NCBI RefSeq assembly: GCF_052324685.1
Contig: NC_135214.1
Location: 2,182,817 to 2,246,816, forward strand
Direction: 5' to 3'
Source of the DNA: Brachyhypopomus gauderio
Taxonomy: Eukaryota > Chordata > Actinopteri > Gymnotiformes > Hypopomidae
DNA length: 64,000 nt
Every line of letters begins with the position of its first letter. Position 1 is the stretch's first letter. The notes below the pieces were generated by a model that worked only from the letters and a program-made list of their open reading frames with translations, was not told where the DNA came from and did no database searches. Shown in pieces: positions 49,200 through 63,070 of this stretch. A program made the position numbers and the translations under genes.

Positions 49200-51500
49200 G
49201 CTGGCATCCCTGTTCCTTTGAACTCCATCAGAAAAGCCCTCTACTCACAGAAAGGTCACTCACTGACGCCACCTGGCTGGAGAGCTCAGAACTGCAGGTT
49301 CAGACACTTATTTATTTAGTTCTCTTGACCAGCTATTGTAGCTCAGTCTCTTTGCACAGAGGTGACGTATGGAGGGCCTTAGCATGTGTGTAAGAGTCCC
49401 CATTCCAGCACTTGACTAATGTGAGCTTGGGAAACCCAGTGTTAAGTTGTAACTGGTCTGGATGGTTCAGACAACTGAATGTGGCTTTTCTTTTCAGCCT
49501 TGTTGCTTGGAGCATATTCTAATTAGGTTCTAATTTAAATAACGTAAAGCACATACATTGCTATTCAGACAAATCCGAAACGTTTCAGTAATATTGTACT
49601 TCAATATTAGAAATCTAATTTTTTAAAGAAAGACTTTTAAAATTTGTCACCTTCACAAAACCATGTAATTGAAGAAATAGTGGCCAAAAACGTGTGTCTA
49701 GAGTTTCACACGGCGTGGATGTGTCATTACTTTTCCAATGTCTCCTTCTCCTTTCTAACAGCGACTTCTAGAAAAAGTCTAATTTGATGTGAATTGCCTT
49801 TTTTAAAAGCTAGTAACGTTTTATGAAACATAGATATACACATTACAATGTTTAAAAACTAAGATATGCAAGTTTGTATGAAGTATTAACCTAGCCCAAT
49901 ATGTATGTTCTAAATAGATACTTGAATTAGGCAGAGTGGAGACATCACAAGCACAGAGGAGCAGCATGTCATGTCAGTGAAACAATATCCTCTCTATTAT
50001 ATGATAACTTTATATGATTCACTTTTTTGCTCCGTGGAGAGAGATTCATTTATTCCAAGAAATAAGAAAAATAGAAACCAAATAAATCTACAAATATATA
50101 GAAATATGCACGCAAGTGTATATCTAAACATACGCACACGATAAAAACTGTGGCATCACACATTTGCTTTGTGAATTCCTGGTATGAAAGACCATGAAGC
50201 GTAGACTGAAGGAGCTTGTGAGCTGTGGCAGGACGCTGACAAGTGGGTGAACAGAGCACTCAAGAGGACGAGTCCTGCTGGCTCCGGCATGAAACTATCA
50301 CTCAAAAATCCATTTAAGATTAAATGCAGGATGCACTACTAAAACAAAGCCGTACATTTCACACTTCACAAAAATACAGCATTAAAAACACAAACTCCAA
50401 ATATGTCACATGCAGCCAAATGTTACGATGACACGACCCTTGGATTCCATTCTGAAAGTTTATTGTGACATTTTATGACTGCATGACCTCCAGTTTTCAT
50501 GAATTGTTTACTTATAGCATCATAGTGATCAAACTGCAATAAGGTTATAGTGTACACTCTAGACAGGAGACAGGCAACACGTTTTGTGTCAACAAGCAAG
50601 GTATTTCTGAGAATATGGCCTCATTTTTCTATTGGTACCAGGGAAATGTACCAGTGTTGGTTTAGTAACTTGACTTTAGGTTTAGAACAGTCCAATTATA
50701 AGCTAAGGAATCCAGTATGGCAGATATTGAAAACGTGAGCGGTGAACTCTAGAGTTGGTTCTAGAGTTATGAGAGGAAATGTAGGTTTAATTCTTTTTTT
50801 GGTCCTGGAATTTTAGAGCCAGTTTAGAATCACCACTGTGCCAGTCCAGACTTGGAAGTGTCATAAATTTTGGGCACTTCATGGATATTTTGGGCAGCTT
50901 CAAAGGGCTTCTGAAAAATACTTGACACAATTAAAGTCACAAGGTGATTCGTTATCCAAGCTGTGGTCAGTGATTGTGGAAAAGCTTTGAACTTACCTGA
51001 GAATATTGCATTTTTTAAAATAATATTGTATTTAATAAGTGCTAATCGACACAACATTTTAGCATTTTAGTTGTTGACTAACATTTTAACACAGCAATCA
51101 TTAGCCTTTCATATCAGAGACTTCCAAACATGCATACTCTATACAACACAGAACATGTTGTATAGCACATGGATGTTTGAAAGTCTCTGGAATGGATGAA
51201 AAACAGAACTCTATCAATCTTTGAATGCCTTTATTCAGCTTTACGCCAAATTAAGCCACGAGATGGTTATATAAAATTAGAGTGTGACTTGTGTACAAAA
51301 ACAGATTAAATGGGAAGTGAAACTGTTTCTAGTAGATTAATGCATTTAACGGTTACGAACCTTGACCAACGTGATCAGCAACAGAAGCACGGCATATGAC
51401 GGAGACAACAGCAACTCTTCTCTGGACTCGAGATTTTCTTCTACTATTGTGCAAATAGGTGTGATGCTCTCCAGAGACGTGCTATTTCTATGTGTATAAG
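49200..51500. other. slc10a2 3' flank and intergenic spacer
   Basis: AT-rich, without a recognisable exon, RNA gene or transposon terminus. Possible polyadenylation signals for slc10a2 occur in the first kilobase but are not decisive. Confidence 0.4.
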
Positions 51501-54362
51501 ATGATTTTAACAGTTATTCTACATTCTCTGTTCTTTCTGCTTTTTGAGGCTCCATTTGCATACTGCATACTGCCAGGGAAATGTGTGGTTCATAATGTTA
51601 GGAATAAAAGTTCTGAATCCATATGTCATGGGGCAGAACTCTCGGCTACTTGCCATGAAGTCACGGACATCAGACAGGACTTAAAAAGTCTTCCATCTAA
51701 TCTACGGGGTCTGTGCATCATCAGCCACGCATACTTGCCAGCACTTCCTCCTCTAACTGCTGGTTCATTTTCTCATTTTGTTTCTCTGGAGTATCTTCAG
51801 ATTCATGGATGTTTTTTAGAGATCCAAGATGGAGCTTTCGTGGCTTGAGAAACCTGACGGAATTGCGGCTCGAGTCGCAGTACACCGAGAGCACCTTGGG
51901 GTGCTGTGAAACAGCTCTCAATTCTGCACATTTAAAAGATCTCACAGCTTTGAGAAGACTGACTTTCATTCGGTATAATCTTTCAACTATGGCTTTGAAT
52001 GTGTTTGATTGTATCCCTCAGCTGGAAATGCTAAAAATTCACATCTGCATAGAAGATTGGTCAGAAATCATTTGTCGCCTGACATGTTTAAAAACAGTTG
52101 ATGAGCTCATTTTGAAAGCCTCGTATTTAGGAGTACTGAATCACCCAAACTGTTCAATGTGGAATATATCTACGATGGAAATGACCCACAAGTTCCATAA
52201 TTTATCTTTAGCATTTTGGGAAATAAGGAAAATCGAACAAGGAGCACTGAAGTATTTTGGAGACTTTAAATCTTTCTCCATAACAATACAGGCAGTAACA
52301 TCTATGTTAATATATTTAGCTTTGTTTGGAATTAGTAAAGTTAACACATTGGATGCAAGTGTTTATAAGTTTCATTTAGGTGAACTGTGCATATTGTCTG
52401 AAATATATTCAATTGAACAAATTAATATTAGCTATGAGATAATTTACAAAAAAACTATTACTGATGCGGGTTGTAAAAGCCTCAGAGATTTAACTCTCCA
52501 TGCTGCAGTTGCAGACACCGTACGTCCTTTAGACAGTCACCTCATGCTGACTCTTACTCTGCATTTTACAAACCTTTCCTCACTGTATATATATAACCAG
52601 ATACTCAACCATGTTGATGTCAACATGTTGTGTTTTTCTTTACCACAGCCATATAAATGTTTGTTGGTGCTGACGCTAAACAACAACAATTTAACAAGAA
52701 TAATCAGCAACCAATTTATATGCTTTCCGAGTCTTGAAACGATAGATTTGTCATTTAACAAAATTAATGAAATTGAGGATTTTGCTTTCAGAGGACTGAA
52801 TAAGTTGAAAGATTTGAACCTACATCACAATAGTATTTTGCACATTCATAAGCATACATTCAGTACCTTATATAGTCTGATATATCTTGACCTTACGAAA
52901 AATCCTATATCATACATAGAAGCAAAGTCATTTGAACATTTGAATAACCTTCAGAAGTTTTTCCTTGGTGACCTAAACTACTCTCCATATGAGCAAAAGA
53001 TTGAAGTAAATACTATATTTGGAGAAATCCCACGTAGTCTGAGTTGCCTGTTCATTAGCTCAGGTGTGAGACCAATGCAGTTGGTTATTGGAAATAATAG
53101 CACACTGAACCAGAGCCTGACTCTGTATATTGTAGGACGCAATGTGACTGTTGAAGGCTGTGAAAGTTCACTTATGGATTCTGTAGTTACACTCAAAATC
53201 AATTCAGCCCATGTCATTTGTGGTTCTGAATTTATAGCAAAGTATACCAAACGTGGAAAATTTAGAGTTTAAATCAGTCATATCAGACAACGTTGTTGAT
53301 GTTTCAGTGATCAATCAGCTTGTTTTTCTGATAAAACTGAATCTTGAAAACATTGACTTTTTGAAACAGCCAAACGTAGCATTTATGCTTCATAACTTGA
53401 CCAAACTAGAGATTCTGATCTTACAAAACTGTAGAATTGATGTTCTCGATGGAAGCCTGACCAAAGACTTGAAGTCTTTGATAGAAATAACTTTAATATT
53501 AGAACCCAGTGTGACCATCTTTTCCAGCTTTGTTGAAAATCTCATTCAATTAAAATTCCTGTATGTGTGGAGGTTGAACGTGTTATGCAGCTGCAGTAAT
53601 GCGTGGATCGTCCCTTGGTCTAAGAACAGCGAAGAGGTAATTGTACAGGCATTCAATCCACCCATGGAAGAGCTGAAATGTTCAGCGACAAACGGAACCA
53701 ATCATCTGGACTTTGCTCATTACACTGAGGAAGTGTGCTATTTTGAAAAAGAGTTTGTGCTGTTCGTGTCTACGTCTTTGTCGGTGATCACCTTCGTGCT
53801 GGCAGTTCTAGTGCAGCGCTTTGCTGGTTCTTACCTGACCCCCCTCTACCATATCGTCCACGGCTGGCTTTGGGAGGCACTTGGGCAGGATGGCAAACGC
53901 CACTACCGCTACGACGCTTTCGTCTCCTACAGCGGTAAAGACGAGGGCTGGGTGGTAGAGCAGCTTCTACCCAACCTGGAGCGCCGTGGACCTCTGTTCC
54001 TGCGCCTCTGTCTGCACAGCAGAGACTTCCCGGTGGGGCAGGACATCGTAGAGAACATCACAGACAGCCTTTACAGCAGCCGCTGGACTCTCTGTCTGGT
54101 CAGCCGCAGTTACCTCCGTAGCGCTTGGTGCTCTCTGGAGCTACAGCTGGCCACCTGCAGACTCCAGGTGGAACAGAGGGATGTCCTCATCTTGGTGTTT
54201 TTGGAGAAGGTCCCATCACGGCTGCTCTCCGCCCACCACAGGCTGGCCCGGCTGCTGAAGACCAGGACTTATCTCGCCTGGCCTGAGGACGCTGAGCAGC
54301 ACACTGCATTTTGGGACAAGATATGGGATAAACTGAAGCCTGAAACGGGTGACCAGGCTTGA
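51501..54362 (+). pseudogene. Toll-like receptor (TLR11-subfamily-like), two frameshifts
   Basis: A pattern-recognition receptor laid out in one exon: signal peptide (MILTVILHSLFFLLFEAPFA), a leucine-rich-repeat ectodomain, a C-terminal cap (NVLCSCSNAWIVPWSK), one membrane helix (FVLFVSTSLSVITFVLAVLV) and a cytosolic TIR domain. The TIR shows box 1 YDAFVSY, box 2 LCLHSRDFPVG and a C-terminal FWDKIW. The reading is split into three frames: 51501-51848, about 51840-53272 and about 53253-54362. The first break (near 51840) looks like loss of one base inside GAF-RGLRNLT. The second (near 53245) shifts back before NVENLEFKSV. Everything else is open. It resembles fish-specific TLR20-23-type receptors; the exact member is not assigned. 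The breaks could be real inactivation or assembly errors. The ATG at 51501 opens the signal peptide. Confidence 0.85.
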
Positions 54363-55286
54363 CTGGAGAATGGAAAAAGCTGTAAAACATGTTTGGATTT
54401 ACATATCAGTTCAGTATGAACTGAAAAAGGAATTAGCGTAAAAATGAAAATTTTAGTTGATAATTTTAGACTCATGTATAGATTTATCTGTTTTCACTCC
54501 AACATTGTGGTTTGAAGGGAAATATTACCCATGCTGCATTTCTAGACATTTATAAACTGTCATTTGATAATATTTTTGAAGCATTTATAATGAAAGGTTT
54601 ATGTTGTTAAATTTGATTTGTTCAAATGTTTAGTGAATTATCAGTAGATTTCTCATTAACAATTAAATAAGGATTTCATATACAACATTAAACTCACTCA
54701 ATTTATTACTGTCACAGTGACAATTTGACATCTGTAAGAAACAATTTTTCAAAATAATAATAAAAACACATTTAGTGGGTAACTGGGTAGTGGTGTTTTT
54801 CTATCTTAAACGGAAGTTATATGAGCTATAACCGAGCAAACGCCCCTGATCTGGTTGTGATACATTGAGGGTGTCAGATTACAGGAAAACTCTGCAAGTT
54901 CACATTTGTGTACAATTCAGGGCACTCGGTGAACACACGCGAGTAGAATCACTGCAACGACAGACATGCTCTTCACCGCCGCTCTCCACCCACCCGCATT
55001 ACAGGGAGACGCTCAGCACCCGCTAAAGACTTCTAAACAAAATTAAAAGCTTAAAAAAAATAAACACAAAATCCCCATCTGTGTCCGTCAGGGAAGGTTT
55101 GCCAAGGTCTACGAGGGCTGGGAGCCGCAGCTATACTACAGCTACCGTGCAAGATGTTTTCACATTTTTGGAACATAAGCTGCAAACTACTGTATGACCA
55201 CGCAGAAGGTATTATCAGCTGGAAATGTAATTTTTGATTACCTGTAAGTAGTTTGAATCCTAAATAAAATCTCCTTGCTCATAGCA
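54363..55286. other. 3' flanks of TLR and nepro (convergent)
   Basis: No gene. The two transcripts converge here. For the minus strand a tttatt (AATAAA on the complement) at about 54699 could serve nepro. Confidence 0.4.
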
Positions 55287-58200
55287 TTAAAAGCCAAGTG
55301 ATAAGAAGATATCATCGATCTCGTTGTTCTGCACAGTACGAGTTTGTCTTTGGTTTTCTTGAAGGAGTACACCCTCGCTTCCTGGTTCTTCTTTCTTTAG
55401 TAGTTGTGTACGAAGAGATGAAACACTCCTGTCCATTTTGCACTTCTGTGATGACTTCACAGTTGCACCAAAAAGGTTTCTGGCTATTTGCGGCCGCGTT
55501 CTAATCTGTCTAAATCTGTTCCTGGCACTCCTGTAACGTGCCGCAATTGTGAAACGGGTTTTGAGGAGGCCTCGAGTTCTCCACGGAAAGTAAGATGATG
55601 ATGATGAGGTTCCTTTAAGCATCACGCGCCAAACACTCTGCAAAATCCTCTGTAGTTTCTTCTGCACACTGAACAAACAAATAAATTAACCAATCAGACT
55701 TCAGTAAATCACTGCACATCTAGGTCTTCCACAATGATCAAAATAGTTTATATTAACTCTAAGATTTATTTTAATGTAGTACAAGACATTATTTACTAAC
55801 AAACGAATCTCCCCATTATGTGGAGTATATACACACTCAATTTCTAGATCGAAGAGTATCCATGTGGCCATACAAGAATCTCTTATGCAACATTTGCACG
55901 AGAAAGGTTCCAGCAGCAGAGCTGCCCAGTAGGCCACGTCAGCCATACCTGAGTCCCTCACACTCCAGGGCCTTCATCCTCCGGCACCTCAGGAGTACGA
56001 AGGCAAGATACCGGCGCTCCTGGTGTAACCTCCACCTCCTGCACCAGCCTATCATCTCCTCAAGGAGAACTGTCAGGATGCCAAAGGAGGATGCCGACTT
56101 GAGACGGTTCATGAACATTCTCCTCTGTTCTGATACAGCTGACTTGGACACACCCGATCGCGCTGATGACACTGTGTTAATGGTCACTTCTGCTGCATGC
56201 TGGGGGAGGGGGTGTTGGGGGGGGTATAAAAAAAATAGTTTTGGAGAACACCACATGACAATGTGCCTGTATAAAATATCGCATCAAGTCAAAGTGAGTA
56301 CGGTACCTGTTTGGACCCCCCATGGATTCGCTGAAGCATAGACTTCACGTTTAATGCTGAGGAGGATCAAATCAAATCAAAGTTTATTTGTATAGCGCTA
56401 ACAAACAAATCATATTTTTACATCACAAGTGAGAGACACCAGAAGCATAATCATCTATGGGGCAGACTTACGAGACTGACGAGGACCTCGTCGTAAAACG
56501 GCCCTCCCCAGATCCACACTGGACTTCCCTCCCTCACTAGCAAGCAGACGCATCGTCCCGGACTCCTCCGACCGATCTCTTTCACCCTCCTCGAACAGCT
56601 TGTCCAGAATAGAGGCTTTGGGGCGTCTCTCTACCCCATAGAGCTCCGCTCTGCCTCCCTCCTGAAGCAAGTCGGCACGGGCAGGGCCTAGGAAAGATCC
56701 CAGGTCCTCGGGCAGGGAGAAATCAGTCAGGTAGGGCAAGGGCCTACACTGGGACACCTCCAGGCATAGCTCCAGGGTCCTCTGGTACACAGGCACCAGG
56801 GCCCTCAGGATACCTCTGAAGAACACCCTAGATATCATGAATGCAAGGGGTGGAGTTGAGAGCCTCTTCAGATTAAACACGTTTCAACCTGGTTGTTGTT
56901 ATTCATAATTTACATGGCACTAATATGAATTTGTCCCTTTAAAGGCTTAAACACAGTTTAGTGGGGCGATTGTTCAGGTATTCAAAAACTGAGAAATCTT
57001 TTTTTAGAAGCTCAAAATTCACAGATGTAGGCTTACACATCTTTTTTTCTTTATTCACACGTTTTGACTATCACGACTGAGCACGATTTCCTGCTTCTGG
57101 TGTGGATGTAGTTAGAATAGATTGTGGAACCACAAAATAAAGGAAATGAAACATGAGAAAACTCGCTTTTCAATATTTTTAGTAGCGTTTTATGTTTCTT
57201 GTGTTTTTGAAAGCTTAAATTATTACCTCACTGAGCTATTTTTAGGCCAATCAAAAAACCTGGAACAGATCTGAACTTTTCCCATTAGTAAAGATGCACC
57301 GCACAGCTATAAATTATGACTTCAATTTGAGAGTCACAGGTTTGACACGTTACCAGAGTCGACTGAGGATGCTGACAAGCACCAAGTTCATCACGATGAA
57401 CTCCGACAAATAAAGATGTTGCCTTGTTAGTCTGTGAGGAAGGAGGGGTCAAGGATCCACATCAAAACACAAGCAACACCATTCAAGTCCCGCATTCATT
57501 ACAACAGCTCACTGTCATTTGCTGTCTAACATGCCAATCAGCTTCAGCCCTGCTCTGCAGTAGCTCTAAAATCTAACTCCTCACCACGCAAACACACACA
57601 AATCTCATTCTCCCTGGTTCTGAAACAAGTCTGCGTGCAGCCATGCTGTGTGTCTCTGTAAAGCTCTGTGTGAGGTCTCGATTTTATACAAACTCTATAT
57701 TCATGGTACGTCACCTTCTTCTTAACCACCACAAAGCTCTGGTTCTGATAGCAGTGAAGGATACGAGAAGGCTATGGAGCATTGGTCCAGGGTCCGAGCC
57801 AAAAGGCTGGAGGCTCCTAGCAGCTTCAGACAAAGCCATTCCAGCGCAGGCTGGCTGGGAACCCTGCAGTGTCCGATCTCTACTGCTGAGTCCCTGCACA
57901 GACCACATCAATCAACATGAACAACGTGAACAGCTGCTCTTCCTAAATCTATACGAATTTCTAGCTTTTGGGAAAAATAAAACATTGCAGTCAGACTGTT
58001 TCTATTGCCACGATCAACTTGTTTGCTCGCTGACCGTCGTGCATTTGCTAGTATATGTCAAAGTCAAAACACCAAATTACAATACAAGAAACTACACACG
58101 CAGCATATGCATGTGTGCCACTTTACCTCTGCGTTTTGTTGGGACACAGCTCCTCCAGGTCTTGCAATGCTCCCTGCAACTTCATTTCATTTAACCGATT

Positions 58201-58814
58201 TATGCATTGCTCAACCTGCAGCGAACATAGAACACGGTCACCTTGAAATTATTCTTTCATAAAAATGTTTACAGCAATTGCGATTCATTTCACGAATGTT
58301 TATCCAATGATTGTGGACACTACAAAGATAACTTCCACGCACAGACCTGCTTTATTGCGCGGAAGGGCTTGTGTTTCCTTAGGCTGTTGTTCACTACGTA
58401 AAGCATCTCGTACAGAACACGGATCTCTGTTCGCAGAACTTCACTGCACAACAGTTTCTGGACGTCCTCACAGCGGGCCAGAAGACTTTCGATGACATTA
58501 GCTGGAACACACGAAACATTGTCAAGTCAAACACAATCACGCCAGCACAAATGTTTAACAGGGATTAAAAACTGCACTGATTGTAACATGCGGCCAGTTT
58601 ATTGAGTTACTTTACTCTGTCGCAAAACCACGTGTAACGAACCTAGGGCTGGCTACACAAACAGAAAGCAAACGAAATCTGCCAAACTACATGTAGTATA
58701 GTCGCATATGGGTCCCACGATATGAAATTTACCTGTTCCAGCATTGAAGTTAATTTGGCAAGAGGAAATAACACTGGGATAAGGAATATTTACTTTATTC
58801 CACGGCTCCACCAT
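55287..58814 (-). CDS. nepro: nucleolus and neural progenitor protein
   Basis: Nucleolar protein known from vertebrates as NEPRO (C3orf17). Eight minus-strand exons: 58733-58814, 58347-58501, 58127-58215, 57765-57893, 57354-57431, 56472-56827, 55949-56192 and 55287-55668. All donors and acceptors are GT/AG and all phases agree, giving 504 residues without a stop (human 567). Matches to the human protein from memory: [11 protein letters not shown] start, [88 protein letters not shown], and the terminal [12 protein letters not shown] (human DDIDDIFALMGV). The sixth exon looks extendable upstream as an open frame, but homology and phase fix its start at 56827. It neighbours gtpbp8 at long range, as in human. 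Confidence 0.95.
56350..56410 (-). repeat. LINE/SINE 3'-tail scrap in nepro intron
   Basis: atcaaatcaaagtttatttg followed by tatagcgct is the reverse complement of the L2-type 3' end also seen at 39100-39129. Confidence 0.65.
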
Positions 58815-59160
58815 GGTTTTCAAAGGCGACCCGGAAGAGAACGTTGACGAAAGACTGACGTCAAATTGGTTGCCAGATCCCACCACTATTATCACACATG
58901 AAAATAGAGGAACGTTTTCCGCGCGAGTTTCCCAGACCCATCTTAAGCATAAACCCAATAACATGTTTGACGTTTTCATAATTTAATAAAAAAAGACATC
59001 TTAATAAATTAACCATTTTAAATATTATATATACATGCGTGTGAAATATATGAAAGCTTATAATAAATAACATAAAAAAAATAAAACAATAATTCTCTGC
59101 AAATTCTGCACTTTTAAAAATTGACATTAAAGGTTTATAAAACATTTTATTTAACTTTCC
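58815..59160. other. nepro upstream region
   Basis: Immediately upstream of the nepro start, moderately GC-rich with cccggaagag (ETS-like) at about 58829. The remainder is AT-rich. No other gene is seen. Confidence 0.35.
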
Positions 59161-59540
59161 ACAGATTCTCTTATCTGTGGAAAAAGCTGTGAGAGCTTGT
59201 GCTATCTCTAAACTGCTTCACCTCAAACTCCATTTGTTCTCTGATAGATTTCAATTCTCTATGTGTGTGTGTGTGTGTGTAGATCAGCTGTTTCTTGGTC
59301 ATCTATGGCTAGTTCAAAACGCTGCAAGTCATCTTTAAAATGGTCGAAGGAAGCACGTTTTGCTAATTTCTGTCCGATCATCCCTTCACTTCCTTCCATG
59401 AACTTTAGGATCGATTTAAACATTTTGCTAGTTTTCAAATCCCTGAACCAAATGGTACCAACATATCTTGCAGATATTTTGCAGGTTCATATTTGTCTGA
59501 AAGTTCCTGTATGTCGCAGCTTGATGCTTTAAGAAAACCC
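59161..59540 (+). mobile_element. LINE 3' fragment
   Basis: + strand frames read NFRIDLNILLVFKSLNQMVP and then TYLADIL, matching the RIxFKILxLxYKALNGLAPxYL segment at the end of L2/CR1 reverse transcriptases. Short, with a (GT)n tract at 59262-59280. Confidence 0.7.
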
Positions 59541-60096
59541 AAGAGTTGGATGTTACCATTTTAGTACCCAAACTAACTCCTCTTATTTGTGAACAGAACT
59601 AAGCTGATTTTTGAGAGTTATCAAAAATCATGCTAGATTCATAGCAAATCATATACTGTAGCAAGCTAATGGACTACATATAGTAAACATACAAGGCACT
59701 GGGGTAGTACACAACACAATACACAACATACAAAAAGTGACAGCAGGGTAAACACAAGATGCAACAAGACACACTTTACACATTTGTGCATATGAAATAA
59801 AAAATGAGTGCCCAGTAACTTGTAGTTCTGTAACCATGGCAGGCCAGTACTGTAAACTGGGTGAGTTGGTACAGCACCAATAACAACTCTGTGTTTCTTA
59901 AGCTGGACACTGGGAATGAAACTAGACTGTAGTTTTGAGTGATTTCCACGTCAGGATTCATGAGGGAAAACAGCACAATTTATGAATTCTTTAATTATGA
60001 AAATAAGAGCCATCTTTAATTTCACATTATGCACTTTTTGCAAAGCTCTGGGGTTGCAAATACATGAAGCTTGGGTGTCAGGACAGCATGGTGTGC
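59541..60096. other. spacer downstream of tex30
   Basis: No exon or transposon recognised. Probably contains the tex30 3' UTR on the minus strand. Confidence 0.35.
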
Positions 60097-61592
60097 TCAG
60101 ACATGCAGTTGCATCCACGTGGTGATTCGTGAGTTGACCTCATCCAGCACAGACTCATCCGACCTTCCCTTCACTGTCAGACCGTGACCGGCCCCCTCCA
60201 CCCAGTGCACCAAACCCGGGCTCTCCATTTCCTCTACAACACCTTCCAGAAGTTTCTAAGAAGAAAGCCCATGTTGTTTGCATTACGAGAAAATAAGAAA
60301 AATAACCACAGATCTTCCTATTTTGACCCACTTTGCCTTTCTTGCTTGGGTTCAGAGTGCTCATCATGCATTATCCTGAACAGTCTCGGTGCAAATCAAC
60401 ACTCTGACTGCATCTCCAGGACACAGCTGGGCTCTTCAGAGACAGACTTACTCTTCTGCACATATCGTCCGCTGTCCCGGACACAAAGAGTACAGGGACG
60501 TGGGACAGGGCTCGGATGTCCTCACTGCGCTGAACGTGTGCATTTAATTGGCCCGGCGGGTGCAGAGGGAAGGACAAACACAGCAGGCCACGCACGGCGC
60601 CCTCCTGCTGGGCACACAGGCGTCTGCACAGGGCTGCGGCAGCTCGAGCCCCCAGTGAGCGACCTGGCACGTAAACAGCATGGCCCTCCCAACGTGAAAA
60701 AGAGCAAGCAATTGAACAAACAACCACAAACAGATCTCCCTGAATCTCAAAATATTACATTTTACTTGAGAAGAAAGCTCTACAGTAGGGTCTGGTTTCT
60801 CCAGAACACGACTAGTCATAGATCACTAAAATGGACTTCATCATGCAATTAATGACAATAAATGTATTCAAAACTAAAATGTATTCACTAAAATCTTGTT
60901 TTTGTTGACTGTCATGACCACGACAATTTAAACGTTCCTTTTAAGAGTCCGTAAAGTACAGCTATAACCATAAAATTTATGGTTATGCGCATCCATACGT
61001 GTATGCTTTACTATGCACCAACATTTAAAGCTTGTTCACGTCTATTACTCACCTCCAAGGAAAATATTACTCAGTGTAAACTTCTCAAGAGTTTTCAAGT
61101 AGTCCTGTAAAATAAATACACAGAGCCACAGCGTTAATAGTTTGGCGAGGCCGTATCTGCACTGTGGACCACACTGGTGCTACTTACTACCACTGCTCCG
61201 TACGCGCGCGCTCGGTACTGCAGGTTGAGACCTTTGCACGTGAAGCGGAGGCACAGCAGCCCGGAGGAGGCGGTGGAGTGAGCGAGTGAGCGCAGCTGTG
61301 TAAGGTTCATGTCTCCTCCTGCACCGTGAGTAAGGACCAGCGCCGTCCGCACGGAACACACTCCAGGAATACTCAAAACCCCATCCAGGTTCTTAGTCCC
61401 GAATGGGATTTTTATATTCTCCTGCGGAAGCAGGCAACATTTAGGGTGGCTAATGTGTATTTAGTCTAGAATAAAGAAGAAAGAAAGCCACCACAACATA
61501 ATTGACTGATTTTATATCCCTGAAAATGAATTAAACGCAAAACTGTTATAAGTCCTCGCATAAATAAATCCTACCTCAGTTACAGACACCAT
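60097..61592 (-). CDS. tex30: testis-expressed protein 30, alpha/beta hydrolase fold
   Basis: Small protein of the alpha/beta-hydrolase family (KAT8NL3-like/YicC-type fold group); substrate unknown. Five minus-strand exons: 61575-61592, 61191-61421, 61053-61104, 60452-60663 and 60097-60255. All junctions are GT/AG and in phase, giving 223 residues (human 227). Visible features: IKIPFG start region, LTHGAGGDMN oxyanion loop, LRFTCKGLN, nucleophile elbow GRSLGARAA, VRGLLCLSFPLHPPGQ, PVLFVSGTADDMC with the acidic residue, and EGAGHGLTVKGR with the catalytic-type His. The first coding exon is only six codons (MVSVTE). It lies next to poglut2 on the same strand, as in human. Confidence 0.96.
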
Positions 61593-62330
61593 TTTCGATT
61601 GATTTTCAGTAAGTTTGTCAACTGCAACGCCATCTAGTGGCGAGGCGTGACATTAAACTTCCGTATCACTTCCTCGGTAAACGTAAAACGTTTGCAATAG
61701 AAATATATAAAGTTGCTACAGCATAATATATTTTGGGGAAACCCAACATTTACCACAGTACATTGCAACTACATTTAATTGTTGATATTGAGCAAGGCCC
61801 TCTCATCCAACATCAGTGCCTGACCGTACTAATGTCACTTTGAGTAAATGGCACACACTCCCAAATTTTAAAGAAAACCTCCAGAGGACTGGGGGCTATT
61901 GTAGCACAGACACAATAGGCCATCCGTCACTTTGATACACACAGTAAAACTGCAGTGTAACATCGGAGCCCATGCAGTAATAAATGATGTCTGATCCAAA
62001 CAGACCAAAAAAGCTAGTTTTTTTGGTTTAGAATACAAGGGGCTAAGGGTTAAACTATGTATTGTTTGGTACTGTTTGTTATTGCATTTATTGTTATCTG
62101 ATATGGATCTTCTATTTATTTTGCACTTCTAGAGATTACCATTAATTCCATTAAGTATCTTAACCTACTGTTTTAGCTGGGATTCTATCTATGAGTAAAT
62201 GACGCAACACTTTTGCAGATCACATTGGATAAACGCATCTGCTATATGGCAAAACATGTAAATGTAAAAGATCTCCCTCATTGGTTAAATGTGTCAGTGC
62301 AAACTCTACGGAAACAATTAAAGACAGTGC
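61593..62330. other. tex30-poglut2 spacer
   Basis: No gene. The word gcatctgctatatggcaaaac and the following tgtaaatg resemble an L2-like 3' tail near 62235-62265. Otherwise nothing was recognised. Confidence 0.4.
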
Positions 62331-62388
62331 TGTCTACCCCAACGCTGCTGTCTACCCCAACGCTGCTGTCTACCCCTACACTGGCTAC
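62331..62388. repeat. 18-bp tandem repeat, three copies
   Basis: Unit tgctgtctaccccaacgc repeated three times, the last with a change. Confidence 0.93.
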
Positions 62389-62627
62389 CATGTAACCGCA
62401 AACATTTACTTGGTGATGGGAAAACCAAAGTGATTCCAAAGCTTTAGAACATTTTGTATTTAATCTCAAAATTAAAAAATCCAAAACAATTTATAAATAA
62501 TGAAAGTACAGTCAAAAACACTGGATTAAAGTGTTTGTAGTGACCAAAAAGATGAGCACTGGAATGTTTAGGCCGCTGTTTCATCAGAATAGCGTGGCAG
62601 TTATTTCAGGATCCCACGTGTGGTTGT

Positions 62628-62985
62628 TCAGAGCTCATCTCTGACCTAAAACACAGGGAAAAAGAGGACCATGCTGCCTTAACTGGGATCAAGAACAACG
62701 TGAATTATGGGTTTTAAATTATTATGGGTCATGTGTTTTATCAAACAATGGGTGGTGTCAGTGAAGCATTTAATGGTATAATTAAATGCATGTTCCAGGG
62801 TTGTACTGTATTGTTTCTTAATGTACTCAAAAGTAATTGTATACACAACAATGAAAACAATGTTTATGTTATTAAAACATAAATGCATGTCCCTTTAAAT
62901 TCTATAAATGCATACATTACTGAGCAATCAGAGCCGAGACTTAAGGGAGTGCATCTCGTGCACATGCACGCTGCCCCCTCCTTTC

Positions 62986-63070
<85 letters not shown>

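Noticed and set aside
57544-57732. 62-codon minus-strand frame between nepro exons
   Set aside because: Its start overlaps the true exon 57765-57893 region in the wrong phase. The next nepro exon is clearly 57354-57431 by homology and phase.
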